Assembly (NCBI GenBank): GCA_028279895.1
Contig: JANQMY010000533.1
Span: forward strand, 1 to 34,227
DNA: 34,227 nucleotides
Source of the DNA: Alphaproteobacteria bacterium
Lineage (GTDB): Bacteria > Pseudomonadota > Alphaproteobacteria > JANQMY01
Direction: 5' to 3'
Program-made: the position numbers and the translations under genes
The notes under the pieces: model-generated
The model's database searches: none
What the model was told of the DNA's origin: nothing
What the model saw: only the letters and a program-made list of their open reading frames with translations
Shown: positions 15,930 to 24,438 of the stretch, piece after piece
Numbering within the stretch: position 1 is the stretch's first letter
Layout: each line of letters opens with the position of its first letter

Positions 15930-16966
15930 GCAACGGCCACTTCTGTCACGCACGGCAGCACGGCGTTCGCAAACCGTTCGATCGATTGCAGGGTGATCTC
16001 CCGATCAGCGACACATTCCATGTTCAACACGAACCGGTTGGCGCCGAGGGTTTCGCGGAACCGCATGAGCTTGTCTACAACGACGCGCGGCGACCCTACG
16101 ATGGCCGCCTCCGCCGCGTGCGACGCCAACGCCTCTCGCGCGACAGGCTTTCCGTCCGGACCTATATGGCGGTTCTTGGCGCCCGGCACATGTGGCCAAT
16201 CCCCAGACTTGAAAGACTCAACAAGGGCATCCCTAAGCTGTCCACGCACCTTGGTTTCGTCATCCGTGACAATCACGATCAGCGCATGGACATGATCGCT
16301 GGACACAGCACCAGCGGGCTGAGCCGCGCGATAGGCCGACTCGACTTTTTGGCGCGGCTCTAACGGCGTGGCCCAGAAATGGAGAAGAGGCAAGCCTCTT
16401 TGCGCTGCTAATTCAATTGTGCTCGGTGTACTTGTCGCCAAAAAAAGCGGCGGATGGGGTTTGCTGCGCGGACGTGGCGTAACGCGAACGGAGGGATAGG
16501 TCGCCCATCGGGATATGCCTTCCGATCGTTCTTTCGTCCACGCATCAAGGACGGTACGGGCGGTGGTCTCGATCTCATCATTCCAGCGCGCCGGATCGAT
16601 ATCGAACACCTCGAAGTCAAGCCGGTAGCCGCCCCGTCCTATGCCGAAGTCGAAGCGGCCGCCGCTGACCTGATCCAGGATCGCCGCTTGTTCGGCCAGC
16701 TGAACAGGGTGGTATTGTGGCGCCAGGGTCACAGCCGTTCCCACACGGAGGGTTTTTGTCCGCCCGAGAATAAATCCGGCCAATGTAAGTGCACTGGAAT
16801 TAATGCCGAAAGGAATGAAGTGGTGTTCCGTCACCCAGCAATCATGGTAGTCGAGGATTTCCGCAAGATCCGCCTGCTCCAACGCAAAATCAAAAACCTC
16901 TGCATGGTTGGCGCCGAGCTGTTCGCCGGTGTTCAGAAAAATGCCGAACTTTGGGGTGTTGCTCAT
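15926..16966 (-). CDS. LLM-class flavin-dependent oxidoreductase (second copy type)
   Basis: A 346-residue luciferase-like TIM-barrel protein. It shows FGIFLNTGEQLG at the N-terminus, then EILDYHDCWVTEHHFIPFG, LGRTKTLRVGTAVTLAPQYH and VSGGRFDFGIGRGGY. It ends in a helix with FANAVLPCVTEVAVA. It is only distantly similar to the LLM protein at 5368-6384, so it is not a recent duplicate. The ATG at 16966 has AGGAGG about 8 nt upstream, a strong ribosome site, and is preferred over an in-frame upstream start at 17026. Its stop overlaps the VOC start. It would use FMNH2 or F420 on a small organic substrate. Confidence 0.9.
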   Translation of the reverse strand: MSNTPKFGIFLNTGEQLGANHAEVFDFALEQADLAEILDYHDCWVTEHHFIPFGINSSALTLAGFILGRTKTLRVGTAVTLAPQYHPVQLAEQAAILDQVSGGRFDFGIGRGGYRLDFEVFDIDPARWNDEIETTARTVLDAWTKERSEGISRWATYPSVRVTPRPRSKPHPPLFLATSTPSTIELAAQRGLPLLHFWATPLEPRQKVESAYRAAQPAGAVSSDHVHALIVIVTDDETKVRGQLRDALVESFKSGDWPHVPGAKNRHIGPDGKPVAREALASHAAEAAIVGSPRVVVDKLMRFRETLGANRFVLNMECVADREITLQSIERFANAVLPCVTEVAVA

Positions 16967-17436
16967 GCGCCCCGCCTCCTCTCGCCGACGCCGAAACCTG
17001 GATAGGGACAAGACCATATTACGCACCCAGGCTTCGGCTCCGGTGCTCTATCGACCGGCCTCTGGGGCCGATGCATGAAAGATGGCATAAACAATCCAAT
17101 ATTGCAATTGCGTTTCATTCTCATAACAACGGCCGGCAAGTGCGAAATTCAGCGTCAATAGATGGGCGCATGGGGTTGATCCGATGTTTGAACACCTGGC
17201 CGACCACGCCCTGTCCCAACCACCCCAAGGGTCCCCTCGCACAGGTGGATGAGACGGAGAGCGGGATGGACATGCCCATAACCGATAGGCGCCCAGGTTT
17301 TGAAGCTGCAAGCCATTCCTGTCTCATCTCCAAACTAGCGTGGCGACATATAAGGAAAGCTTATATCACAAATCGGCCCGGCTCGAAATCAGTAGATGGC
17401 TCACGGATAAAACAGGAAACAAGGCAAGCTTACAGC
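16967..17436. other. intergenic stretch, no gene seen
   Basis: About 470 bases between the LLM start and the inverted-repeat element. Small open frames exist on both strands but show no family resemblance and no ribosome sites. The promoter of the LLM-VOC pair probably lies at the left end. It could contain decayed coding DNA, but I see no recognisable piece. Confidence 0.4.
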
Positions 17437-17596
17437 CTAGCAGCTTGCTGAAAAAGTTATTCCTATCCTTCGAGACGGGCCTAACGGCCCTCCTCAGGAT
17501 GAAGAAAACAAGCAAAAGCCTCATGGTGAGGAGGCGCGATAGCGCCGTCTCGAACCATGGATTCCCAAGACCATGACTTTTTCAGCAGCCTGCTAG
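17437..17596. repeat. MITE-like 160-bp element with 24-bp terminal inverted repeats
   Basis: The left end, CTAGCAGCTTGCTGAAAAAG then TTAT, matches the reverse complement of the right end, CTAGCAGGCTGCTGAAAAAG then TCAT, at 21 of 24 positions. Inside are further imperfect palindromes (CCTTCGAGACGG with CCGTCTCGAA; CCTCCTCA with TGAGGAGG), so the whole element can fold into one long hairpin. It carries no gene. Internal motifs of this kind (a GAGACGG / CTCAGGATG pattern) are familiar from dispersed palindromic repeats of alphaproteobacteria. CTAG at both ends could be part of the repeat or a target duplication. It lies downstream of the first receptor gene. Confidence 0.75.
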
Positions 17597-17718
17597 CGGT
17601 CCGTCCGCCGTTCCAAAGCAGCCAGAGGGCGATCAAGTTTAGTGGAGTGAAGTACGAATAGTGCTGAACGGTCATCCGTCTTTAATTGCCGTTGGTAGAG
17701 TGCCGTGCTTGTCGGCGC

Positions 17719-20292
17719 TCAATATCTCAGGTCGACCGTCACGCCGACGACGCGCGGCGGGTTCGTCCTCAAAAACGGCGAATCGTCAAACTCGACGACA
17801 CCAGTGTTGGTTGGAACCGTCGCCAGCCTTTGTTCCGTAATGACGCGGGTGTCGAGCAGGTTGTTGACAAATGCAGATATTCCGAAATTGTCATTCTGAT
17901 AGCCGGCGCGCATGTTGATGAGCGTGAAGGCGCCGCCGCGATTGAGCGGCAGATTTTCGACGCGGGAAAACTGTTCGCCTGTGTAACTCACTGTGAAATC
18001 CCCAAACACTCCCAAGGGATGCTGATAGTATACCCCGGCCGACGCTGAAATGCTGGGAGAGATCGGAAACTCGTTCCCATCAAGATTAGCGAATGTAGGG
18101 TCGCCGGGGTTTACCGGATCCCCGGCCGCATCGACGGCAAAGGGGAAATCGGTGAACTTCGTATCGACAAAACCGACGGAGGCAAAAAGGTTGAGTTCGT
18201 CAGTAGGCGATCCATCGAAAGTTGCCTCAATACCGAAGAGCCGCGCGGCTCCCGCATTGAGAATTTGAACATCTTGGAATGTGCCGGTTGGTCCGGGAAT
18301 GCTGACCTGCTGATCCGTCCAGTCGGAATAGAAAGCATTTATGTTCGCCGTCAGCTTTTCATCAAACCACTGGGACCGAAAAGCAAGCTCGTAGTTTGTG
18401 ATAAACTCCGGATCGAAGGTCTCGATCGATGAGACAGGCGTACCACCAGGACCCGGCGTTGTCCGCAGGAATGAGCCTCCGGCCCGATATCCCCGCTGAA
18501 CGGAAGCGGATAACGAGCGCAAGTCATCGAAGTTGTATGTAATGGTGCCGCGCGGCAGCAAAGCATCAAAAGTCGCGCTTTGGGGAGGCTCCGGCGATAA
18601 TGCGAGCAACGCGTTGCACGGTGTGCCACCGATCATCGGTACAAACGGCGCCACGATACATGTGGACGGATCGGTTGTGACCGTCCCTTCGAGACCATTT
18701 GATGTGAACGTTTCGTTGTCGTAGCGGATGCCGAGTTCAAACGTCCATTTTTCATTCAGATCGAAATGGGCCTCGCCGAACACCGCGTAGTTCTCGGATG
18801 CACTGTCGAAGTTGAGATTAATAAAGGCGATAGAGTCAGCGGGAATGACAGGAAACGGGAGAAGCCCGCCAAGTGGGGCTATTGGGTTTGCCTCTCCGTC
18901 TGAGTCATCTGTAAAATAATAGCCTCCAATCCAACCAGACCAACGACCGGCTTCGAGTTCGACTCGCGCTTCTCCTGAAAACGTCCGGCTGTCGGTCAAG
19001 AACAGGCCCGTACTGTCAAAAAGCGTCGGATCGTCAATGTCGCCTATTTCGCGAGTGCTGTCCGAGTCTTCAAACGTGCCAATGCCTACCAGCGCAACAT
19101 TATCAGTCAGTTGGTAATCAATTCGGCCGATCGCGCGAATGGTCTCCGTATCGGTTACATCCGTGAAACCGAAGCTAACACCTCCAAACGGATCAAAGTT
19201 AGCAAAGGCAGGGTCGTTTGCCGGAACCGGAATGCCAACTTCATTGAAATCCCCTTGAGATGTGTCAACATATTCCGCCTGCAGATCGATCCGTAGTCCA
19301 GGAATAGTCCGCGGCTCCGCCAAGATCTTGCCCCGAAGGGTCAACCCTTCTTCAAACTGAGTATCTTCGCGCGTGATCGAATTCACCACATCGCCATCGA
19401 AGTTTTGATAGTCGACGGCAATCCGCGCAGCCAACTGATTGGCTATGAGGGGGCCGGAAACCACAGCGGCAAATTGCCGGGTGCCAAACTCGCCGCCCCG
19501 CGCCCTGGCCTTCGCCTCGAATTCATAAGTTGGATCATTGGTGTTGATAACAATGGCGCCGGCAAGTGCATTACGTCCCTGAACCGTTGATTGCGGTCCG
19601 CGCAGGATTTCGACTTGCCCTACGTCCCAAAGACTTTCCAATCCACCGACACCCACATCGGAGAGCGGCGCCCCGTCCACATAAATGTTCGACGTATTGC
19701 CGGTGCCAGAACCACCAACACCATTTCGCGCAACGCCGCGGATCGACACACCGCCGGTCGGTCCGCCGGTGGCCACGTTGGGAGCGCGCAAGAAAATGTC
19801 GTCAAGTTCAAACACCACTTCCCGATCGATCCGCTCGGCATCGTAGAGTTCAACGGAGGTCTGCGTGTCCTGAAGTGTGAGATTCTGTTTGGTACCCGTA
19901 ACGACGATTTCGTCCCGCAAATCCAGAGAAAAATCATTGTCTGCTTGATCCTTTGTATTCGCTTGAGCAACGACAATGGCCCCGCTTCCTGAACGGCGGG
20001 CGGCTAGGTCGGAGCCGTTAAGAAGGCGCGCCACCGCTTCGTCCGGAGTGTAGCGCCCAGTGATAGGCGGCGCCGATCGTTCACGCACAAGCTCTCCCGG
20101 TGCGATCACGGTTATGCCATATGTATTGCCGATCACCGCGAGTGCCTCTTGGAGCGGCAGCGCCGGAAGCTCGATCGCGATCACCGCCGGTTCTTCCGCA
20201 AGCGCCACAGGGCATATTGTTAACAATGAGAGCGCACACACAGCGCCAACAAGACTATGGCGCCTAGGCGCAGAATTACTCGAACGATCCAT
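17719..20292 (-). CDS. TonB-dependent receptor with STN signalling domain (cassette 1)
   Basis: An 857-residue outer-membrane receptor, probably for a ferric siderophore or other iron complex. A signal peptide ends near ALA-EEP (about residue 32). It is followed by an STN (secretin/TonB short N-terminal) domain at about 35-110 ending ARRSGSGAIVVAQA, and a TonB-box-like DEIVVTG at 127-133. The plug has VSIRGVARNGVG, VEILRGPQSTVQGRNALAGA and INTNDPTYEF. The C-terminal barrel ends in VVGVTVDLRY with the usual terminal aromatic. The ATG at 20292 has GGGG 7 nt upstream. The STN domain marks it as a transducer that can signal to the adjacent FecR. Its own leader (20293-20400) separates it from fecR. 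Confidence 0.95.
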   Translation of the reverse strand: MDRSSNSAPRRHSLVGAVCALSLLTICPVALAEEPAVIAIELPALPLQEALAVIGNTYGITVIAPGELVRERSAPPITGRYTPDEAVARLLNGSDLAARRSGSGAIVVAQANTKDQADNDFSLDLRDEIVVTGTKQNLTLQDTQTSVELYDAERIDREVVFELDDIFLRAPNVATGGPTGGVSIRGVARNGVGGSGTGNTSNIYVDGAPLSDVGVGGLESLWDVGQVEILRGPQSTVQGRNALAGAIVINTNDPTYEFEAKARARGGEFGTRQFAAVVSGPLIANQLAARIAVDYQNFDGDVVNSITREDTQFEEGLTLRGKILAEPRTIPGLRIDLQAEYVDTSQGDFNEVGIPVPANDPAFANFDPFGGVSFGFTDVTDTETIRAIGRIDYQLTDNVALVGIGTFEDSDSTREIGDIDDPTLFDSTGLFLTDSRTFSGEARVELEAGRWSGWIGGYYFTDDSDGEANPIAPLGGLLPFPVIPADSIAFINLNFDSASENYAVFGEAHFDLNEKWTFELGIRYDNETFTSNGLEGTVTTDPSTCIVAPFVPMIGGTPCNALLALSPEPPQSATFDALLPRGTITYNFDDLRSLSASVQRGYRAGGSFLRTTPGPGGTPVSSIETFDPEFITNYELAFRSQWFDEKLTANINAFYSDWTDQQVSIPGPTGTFQDVQILNAGAARLFGIEATFDGSPTDELNLFASVGFVDTKFTDFPFAVDAAGDPVNPGDPTFANLDGNEFPISPSISASAGVYYQHPLGVFGDFTVSYTGEQFSRVENLPLNRGGAFTLINMRAGYQNDNFGISAFVNNLLDTRVITEQRLATVPTNTGVVEFDDSPFLRTNPPRVVGVTVDLRY

Positions 20293-20349
20293 ACCAATAC
20301 CCCAAAAAAATCCGCCCCAGGCGATTGCAAATCAATCGCATTCGCACCT

Positions 20350-20396
20350 AAGACGTCCAATACGGGGGTTCGGTAACCGGCCACTTGATTTTTTTT
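20350..20396 (-). promoter_or_regulatory. candidate ECF-sigma promoter of receptor 1
   Basis: On the minus strand an A-tract of 8 (20389-20396) lies 96 nt before the receptor start. After 33 nt it is followed by CGTCTT (20350-20355), a -10-like motif of many ECF sigma factors. The receptor 2 leader has the same pair with a 32-nt interval. No Fur-box is seen here. Confidence 0.35.
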
Positions 20397-20400
20397 ACCC

Positions 20401-21465
20401 TTAGCCGTCAGAGCGGATGATGAGGGGCTGGTTTGGCTCGTCCTCCACACGCACAGGGAAGATTTCCGTGAGCGTGCTCAACATGCCGTGAATGTCGCTG
20501 CTGTTGAAGGTTGCGGAGATTTTCAGTTCTCCCAGCGCATCGTCAGCGATGGAGATTTGCCGGTCGAAATATCGATTGGCGTCCGCCACAAGTTCCGACA
20601 ATGGCGCATCATAGTAGACCAGCCGGCTTCGCCGCCATGCACCGATAGAATCGGGTTTGACGGCGGAAACGGACCCCAAACCTTGATTCATCGTCGCCGC
20701 GACCTGCTGCCCTGCTTCAAGACGGCGCGAACTCAGAACGCGTGTTTGGCCAGATGCCGCCTCCCTTGCCTCAATCGGCCCCTCAACTTCCGGCATCATA
20801 GGAAAAGTGACATTGACCAAACCTTCAGCAACAGCGACGCGGCTGACGCCAGGTCCCAGTTGCACATCGAATGAGGTACCCAACACTTTCGCCCTCATGT
20901 CGCCTGCAGTGACCAAAAAGGGGCGGGACGGATCGCTCTCGACGTCGAAGAAGGCGTCCCCGACTATCAATTCCACGGCGCGCAGATCCTCATCAAAAAG
21001 CACTGAGATTTCTGAGCGGGCGCCCAGTGTAATGGAACTGCCATCGTCAAGTGTGACTTGGCGTATTTCGCCGATATCGCTGCTAAACGTTACGGCCATC
21101 GGCGGTGTCGTTCCATTCCAAAACGGCATAAAGACGATAGCCAAAACAAGCGCCGCTGCGGCCCCACCCAACGCAACTCGGGGACCGATGTGCACTGCTA
21201 CTAGTTGCTGCAAAAGACCGAACAGGTTGGATTGGACACGTTCGCGCCATGACGGGCTAAAGAAAACATCGTCGAGCTGGCCGCGCTCCAGCGTCGCTAG
21301 ACCCATCCAAAACCGTTCCGCATGTTCGTAGGCTTCCCTGTGTCGCAGGTCCGCTTGCAGCCAGGCTTCGAAGGCATGACGGTTCGCATCCGACACCGGA
21401 TGATCCGTCATCGCCGCCCGCCACTTAAGCGCCTCTTCGATCATGTTTTTGTCGAGATCGACCAT
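20401..21465 (-). CDS. fecR: FecR-family anti-sigma factor / signal transducer (cassette 1)
   Basis: A 354-residue inner-membrane regulator. The N-terminal cytoplasmic DUF4880-type helix bundle (MVDLDKNMIEEALKWRAAM to HREAYEHAERFW) binds the sigma factor. A single membrane segment lies near residues 97-115 (ALGGAAAALVLAIVFMPFW). The periplasmic FecR domain includes RQVTLDDGSSITLGARSEI and VELIVGDAFFDVESDPSRPF. The C-terminal DUF4974-type domain has VYYDAPLSELVADANRYFDR and ISATFNSSDIHGML, which would contact the receptor's STN domain. It lies 20 nt downstream of fecI in the same operon and carries the signal from receptor to sigma factor. Confidence 0.93.
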   Translation of the reverse strand: MVDLDKNMIEEALKWRAAMTDHPVSDANRHAFEAWLQADLRHREAYEHAERFWMGLATLERGQLDDVFFSPSWRERVQSNLFGLLQQLVAVHIGPRVALGGAAAALVLAIVFMPFWNGTTPPMAVTFSSDIGEIRQVTLDDGSSITLGARSEISVLFDEDLRAVELIVGDAFFDVESDPSRPFLVTAGDMRAKVLGTSFDVQLGPGVSRVAVAEGLVNVTFPMMPEVEGPIEAREAASGQTRVLSSRRLEAGQQVAATMNQGLGSVSAVKPDSIGAWRRSRLVYYDAPLSELVADANRYFDRQISIADDALGELKISATFNSSDIHGMLSTLTEIFPVRVEDEPNQPLIIRSDG

Positions 21466-21485
21466 TGGTACGAGCCGTTTCCCCG

Positions 21486-22091
21486 TTACGGCTTCATCAG
21501 CTTTTCGTAAAGGTCTGCCGTGGCACGCGCCACATGCTTACTGACCGCCGGCCGCGAAATCCCCAGCCTCTTGGACGTTTCTGCATGGCTTAACCCTTCA
21601 ATCCGTGTGAGGATAAAAGCGCGCCGACGCTGTTCAGGCATATCTCGAAGGACCTCCACCGCCAGGTTCACTTGTTCCTTACCCTCTAAGACGCGCTCAG
21701 GGGTCAGAGAGTAACCTTCAGCGGCGGAAAAAAGGATCTCCGTTTCCGTTTTCCGCTTCGACCGTACCTGCGCCGCCCGCTTGTCCGACAAGGCAATATT
21801 GCGCGCAGTGCGCCACAAAAACGCTTTCAGATTGTCTATTCCGGTAAGGTCGCCTTTGGCCAGCAATTGCCCAAAGGCGCGTTGAGCTATGTCTTCCGGT
21901 TCCGGCGGGCCGACGCCGAAGCTCGCACGCAAGTATGCAACCAACGGAGCAAATTGGTCTGTGTAAAGACTGTCCATGGTCGGCGTGGAAAGGGTGGCCC
22001 CCTCCCGCCCTTCGACAGCGGGCCGGATTGCACGCTGTGCCGGAATGTGAGTCCCCCCACCTGCCCTTTGCCGGTCTTTTAGAAAAGCCAT
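21486..22091 (-). CDS. fecI: FecI-type ECF sigma factor (cassette 1)
   Basis: A 201-residue iron-starvation ECF sigma factor. Region 2 spans YTDQFAPLVAYLRASFG to PEPEDIAQRAFGQLLAKG with LKAFLWRTARNIALSDKR. Region 4 has LRDMPEQRRRAFILTRIEGL then SHAETSKRLGISRPAVSKHV, a helix-turn-helix. The ATG at 22091 gives an N-terminal extension of about 38 residues before region 2. It is kept because the start lies 11 nt after the Fur-box, the same distance as in the other two fecI genes. No strong ribosome site is visible. It should direct transcription of its receptor gene when released by FecR. Confidence 0.92.
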   Translation of the reverse strand: MAFLKDRQRAGGGTHIPAQRAIRPAVEGREGATLSTPTMDSLYTDQFAPLVAYLRASFGVGPPEPEDIAQRAFGQLLAKGDLTGIDNLKAFLWRTARNIALSDKRAAQVRSKRKTETEILFSAAEGYSLTPERVLEGKEQVNLAVEVLRDMPEQRRRAFILTRIEGLSHAETSKRLGISRPAVSKHVARATADLYEKLMKP

Positions 22092-22102
22092 GACGCTTAC
22101 AC

Positions 22103-22155
22103 ATTGTTGAGAATTATTCTCAACAATTCTTAGCGCGCTACCCCCCTAAGATCAA
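22103..22155 (-). promoter_or_regulatory. Fur-controlled promoter of fecI cassette 1
   Basis: On the minus strand the -35 TTGATC (22150-22155), a 17-bp spacer and the -10 TAAGAA (22127-22132) are followed by a perfect palindrome (22103-22127). Its 12-base arms read ATTGTTGAGAAT around a single base. It contains the 7-1-7 Fur pattern TGAGAAT-N-ATTCTCA. The box covers the expected start site and so would block transcription when Fur is iron-loaded. Confidence 0.85.
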
Positions 22156-22189
22156 TTAGCGTGTGCGCGTCGTTCCCGCGCAGTCCCAC

Positions 22190-22462
22190 TTAAGGTCTTG
22201 ATGAGGGGGCTCGGGCCGCAATCAGCCAGCCAATGACGGTTATCATGCCGAACCAACTCAGAAAGGCGCTGTATTGCTGCGATCCGAATAGGATGAGGCC
22301 AGGCGCGAGCACGCCAATCCAGCCCAGCAGCCTCATGGCGGGCGCGCCTCTTTCACGGTCTCGGAAGAAAATGCGCCGGCGCTTGTCGTCAATAGACCGT
22401 AGCAGAAAGACTGCGCAGACGCTCACGGCCATCGCGATCGAGAAGACGACAAATGTCGTCAT
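22190..22462 (-). CDS. DUF3325-like small membrane protein
   Basis: A 90-residue integral membrane protein with about three hydrophobic segments (TFVVFSIAMAVSVCAVFLL, LLGWIGVLAPGLILFG, FLSWFGMITVIGWLIAA) separated by a basic loop, KRRRIFF. The layout and the RLLGW motif match DUF3325 as I recall it, which sits after PepSY reductases in iron-uptake operons. It overlaps the PepSY gene by 4 nt (ATGA), so the pair is coupled. The function is unknown; it may help assemble or support the reductase. Confidence 0.8.
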   Translation of the reverse strand: MTTFVVFSIAMAVSVCAVFLLRSIDDKRRRIFFRDRERGAPAMRLLGWIGVLAPGLILFGSQQYSAFLSWFGMITVIGWLIAARAPSSRP

Positions 22463-24039
22463 TCGGCAGGCACCCCGAAAGGCTCTTTGCGTAACGGTTG
22501 CCGGCTTTCGCCCCTTCCCAGAATCCAGAGAAGCAAGACGGCCGTGCCCGCAAAGAAGGCCAAGTCCATACCGATCACGGTCAGGTTGCCGGTGGCGAAG
22601 GATGCTGGCCAGCCGGCTCCGCCCATCGCCATCCGGAGGATCGGCAAAAGCGACATCCCACCGGCCAGGACGAGACCCATGGTCCGGGACAATTGGCTAA
22701 CGTCTTTGATCAGGAATCCGGCCGCAATACAGGCCGCCGACGTCAAGAGGAATCCCACCGGCGTCCAGAAGGTTGCGCTTCCCGCCGACAGTGACAAGAA
22801 AAACGCAACCGCGGCCCCTGCCAGCGCGATGGCCGTGCCATATCCAACGACCACGATCGCATGGGTCATAAAGGCCCATGATGGATTGTCCGCCCGCCTC
22901 TGAGTCCACAATTGCAGCCCGGTCAATGTCACGTAGCACATGGCAAGCCCCAGCGCGAACCAAACGACTTTCGACAAGAGCCCCCCGAAATTGCCGAAAT
23001 GCAAGGGGCCCATCAGCGCCAAGAGGTCGCCGCCCACAGACGGCTCATTGCCCAGTTGCGGTTTGATCCCAGTATAGGCACCCGACACACCATCATAGCC
23101 GTGCCGCGTACCGGACAAGTTGGCCTCTGTTGGTTCGTGAAACACGGTCACTGTTGCATCGGATTGTCCCCAATGCGAGATCAATAGGAACCGCGGCGCC
23201 GCGCCCATGCGTTCTTTAGTGTCCGCCATGATGGCATCCAAATCGGTGAACTCGGCCGGCGTGGCATTTTCCGTATGCGGCTGGCCGATAAGCGTTTCGA
23301 TCATTTTTTCCTGATCGCCGCCAAACGCCACCATCGACATTACAGGGATGCTGATGGCTCCCGCAAAGCTAAAGAACGCGCCCGTAAAGGCGAGAAGAAA
23401 GCCGAACGGCAGACTCCATGTGCCCGCCAAAATATGACGGTCGCGCCGATTCAACAAAAGGCTCGAGAACCGGGGCGGCACGAAAAGATCCTTCAGAAGA
23501 TGCTTGTGCAGGAAGATGCCCGAAACAACGGCAATCAACATGATGAAACCGAGAATGCCTGTCGCCCAAAGCCCCCAAGGCCGCGGCGCGTGCAGGTAGA
23601 CGTGCAAGTCGACGATGAAATCGTCAAGGGCGCCTTCCTGATCGTGGGGCATCGCGGAGCGCGGCCCTTCATCCCGCTGAAGAACCTGCATTGAGACAGG
23701 GTCTAGGCGAAACCGCACACCCACATCTTCCAGATTGCCGCTTTCGTTCTTTTCATGCGTATGGAAGAACGCCGTTAATACCCCGCCCGAATTGCCGAAG
23801 ACCGTGACTTCTTCCAAATATTTGGGATCTACCGTCTGGGCGAGCTCACGCAGCTTTGTGTCCAAAGGGCGGTCTAAAGGTTGCGCCGCGCGCGTCCCGC
23901 TCGCCGACCACTGGCCAATCTCACTCGCGAAGACGGCGACGGCACCTGTGAGGATCACGACATAGAGGAACATGCCGAGAATGGTTCCGGACCACCCGTG
24001 AACGGCCAAAAGGCGCTTGTTTTGAGCTTGATTTAGCAT
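22459..24039 (-). CDS. PepSY-associated transmembrane protein, putative siderophore/ferric reductase
   Basis: A 526-residue inner-membrane protein of the PepSY_TM family. It opens with LLAVHGWSGTILGMFLYVVI, the typical first membrane helix. A periplasmic PepSY-containing domain follows, then FIVDLHVYLHAPRPWG and a second helix pair around NRRDRHILAGTWSLPFG. A second periplasmic part ends near GPLHFGNFGGL, and three or four further helices lie near the C-terminus. Conserved His residues in the helices (HGW, LHVYLH, RDRH) could bind heme. Family members such as FoxB-type proteins reduce or release iron from siderophores in the periplasm. It follows the small membrane gene by 24 nt and overlaps DUF3325. 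Confidence 0.9.
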   Translation of the reverse strand: MLNQAQNKRLLAVHGWSGTILGMFLYVVILTGAVAVFASEIGQWSASGTRAAQPLDRPLDTKLRELAQTVDPKYLEEVTVFGNSGGVLTAFFHTHEKNESGNLEDVGVRFRLDPVSMQVLQRDEGPRSAMPHDQEGALDDFIVDLHVYLHAPRPWGLWATGILGFIMLIAVVSGIFLHKHLLKDLFVPPRFSSLLLNRRDRHILAGTWSLPFGFLLAFTGAFFSFAGAISIPVMSMVAFGGDQEKMIETLIGQPHTENATPAEFTDLDAIMADTKERMGAAPRFLLISHWGQSDATVTVFHEPTEANLSGTRHGYDGVSGAYTGIKPQLGNEPSVGGDLLALMGPLHFGNFGGLLSKVVWFALGLAMCYVTLTGLQLWTQRRADNPSWAFMTHAIVVVGYGTAIALAGAAVAFFLSLSAGSATFWTPVGFLLTSAACIAAGFLIKDVSQLSRTMGLVLAGGMSLLPILRMAMGGAGWPASFATGNLTVIGMDLAFFAGTAVLLLWILGRGESRQPLRKEPFGVPAE

Positions 24040-24063
24040 CCCGATGAACCAGTCCCTTTCGCT

Positions 24064-24336
24064 CTAGCCCAGAAAAGCTTGAACGACGAATGCACCGTTC
24101 AAGGCAATTAAGACGAAGAAGACGGCGCTCGCGCGCCATATCTTTTCTTCCAGAAGCCCATAGAAAAACGTGAGCGCCCAATAGGCCGGAAACAGGACCA
24201 CAGGCACAACGATGTTATCGAGCGCCGATGCTCCTCCGGGCGCCCAAACCGGCGTGGCAGCCATTGCCAACACGGCCGTCACAAAAGCGATCGGACCCGC
24301 GAGAACCCACCGGCCAACAAGATTACGCGTCAGCAT
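24064..24336 (-). CDS. small membrane protein, counterpart of DUF3649 in PepSY iron operons
   Basis: A 90-residue protein with three hydrophobic segments: WVLAGPIAFVTAVLAMA, IVVPVVLFPAYWALTFFY and ASAVFFVLIALNGAFVV. In many iron-uptake operons the order is DUF3649, PepSY, DUF3325. This gene holds the first place and resembles DUF3649 in size and layout, though I cannot confirm the family by eye. The ATG at 24336 has GGGGAAGG upstream and is preferred over a GTG at 24384. It lies between fur and the PepSY gene and is probably co-transcribed with the latter. Confidence 0.75.
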   Translation of the reverse strand: MLTRNLVGRWVLAGPIAFVTAVLAMAATPVWAPGGASALDNIVVPVVLFPAYWALTFFYGLLEEKIWRASAVFFVLIALNGAFVVQAFLG

Positions 24337-24438
24337 TTTCTTATGCCTTCCCCAACGTCTAAGACCGTACCGCTCCGGGCACACGCACTGCCTTATCTCC
24401 CAAGGCGGTTGCAGCGGCTTTGTACATTATTACGGCCA

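Noticed and set aside
17048..17333. Two overlapping minus-strand small open frames
   Set aside because: No ribosome site, low-complexity Pro/Arg/Ser-rich translations and no family resemblance.
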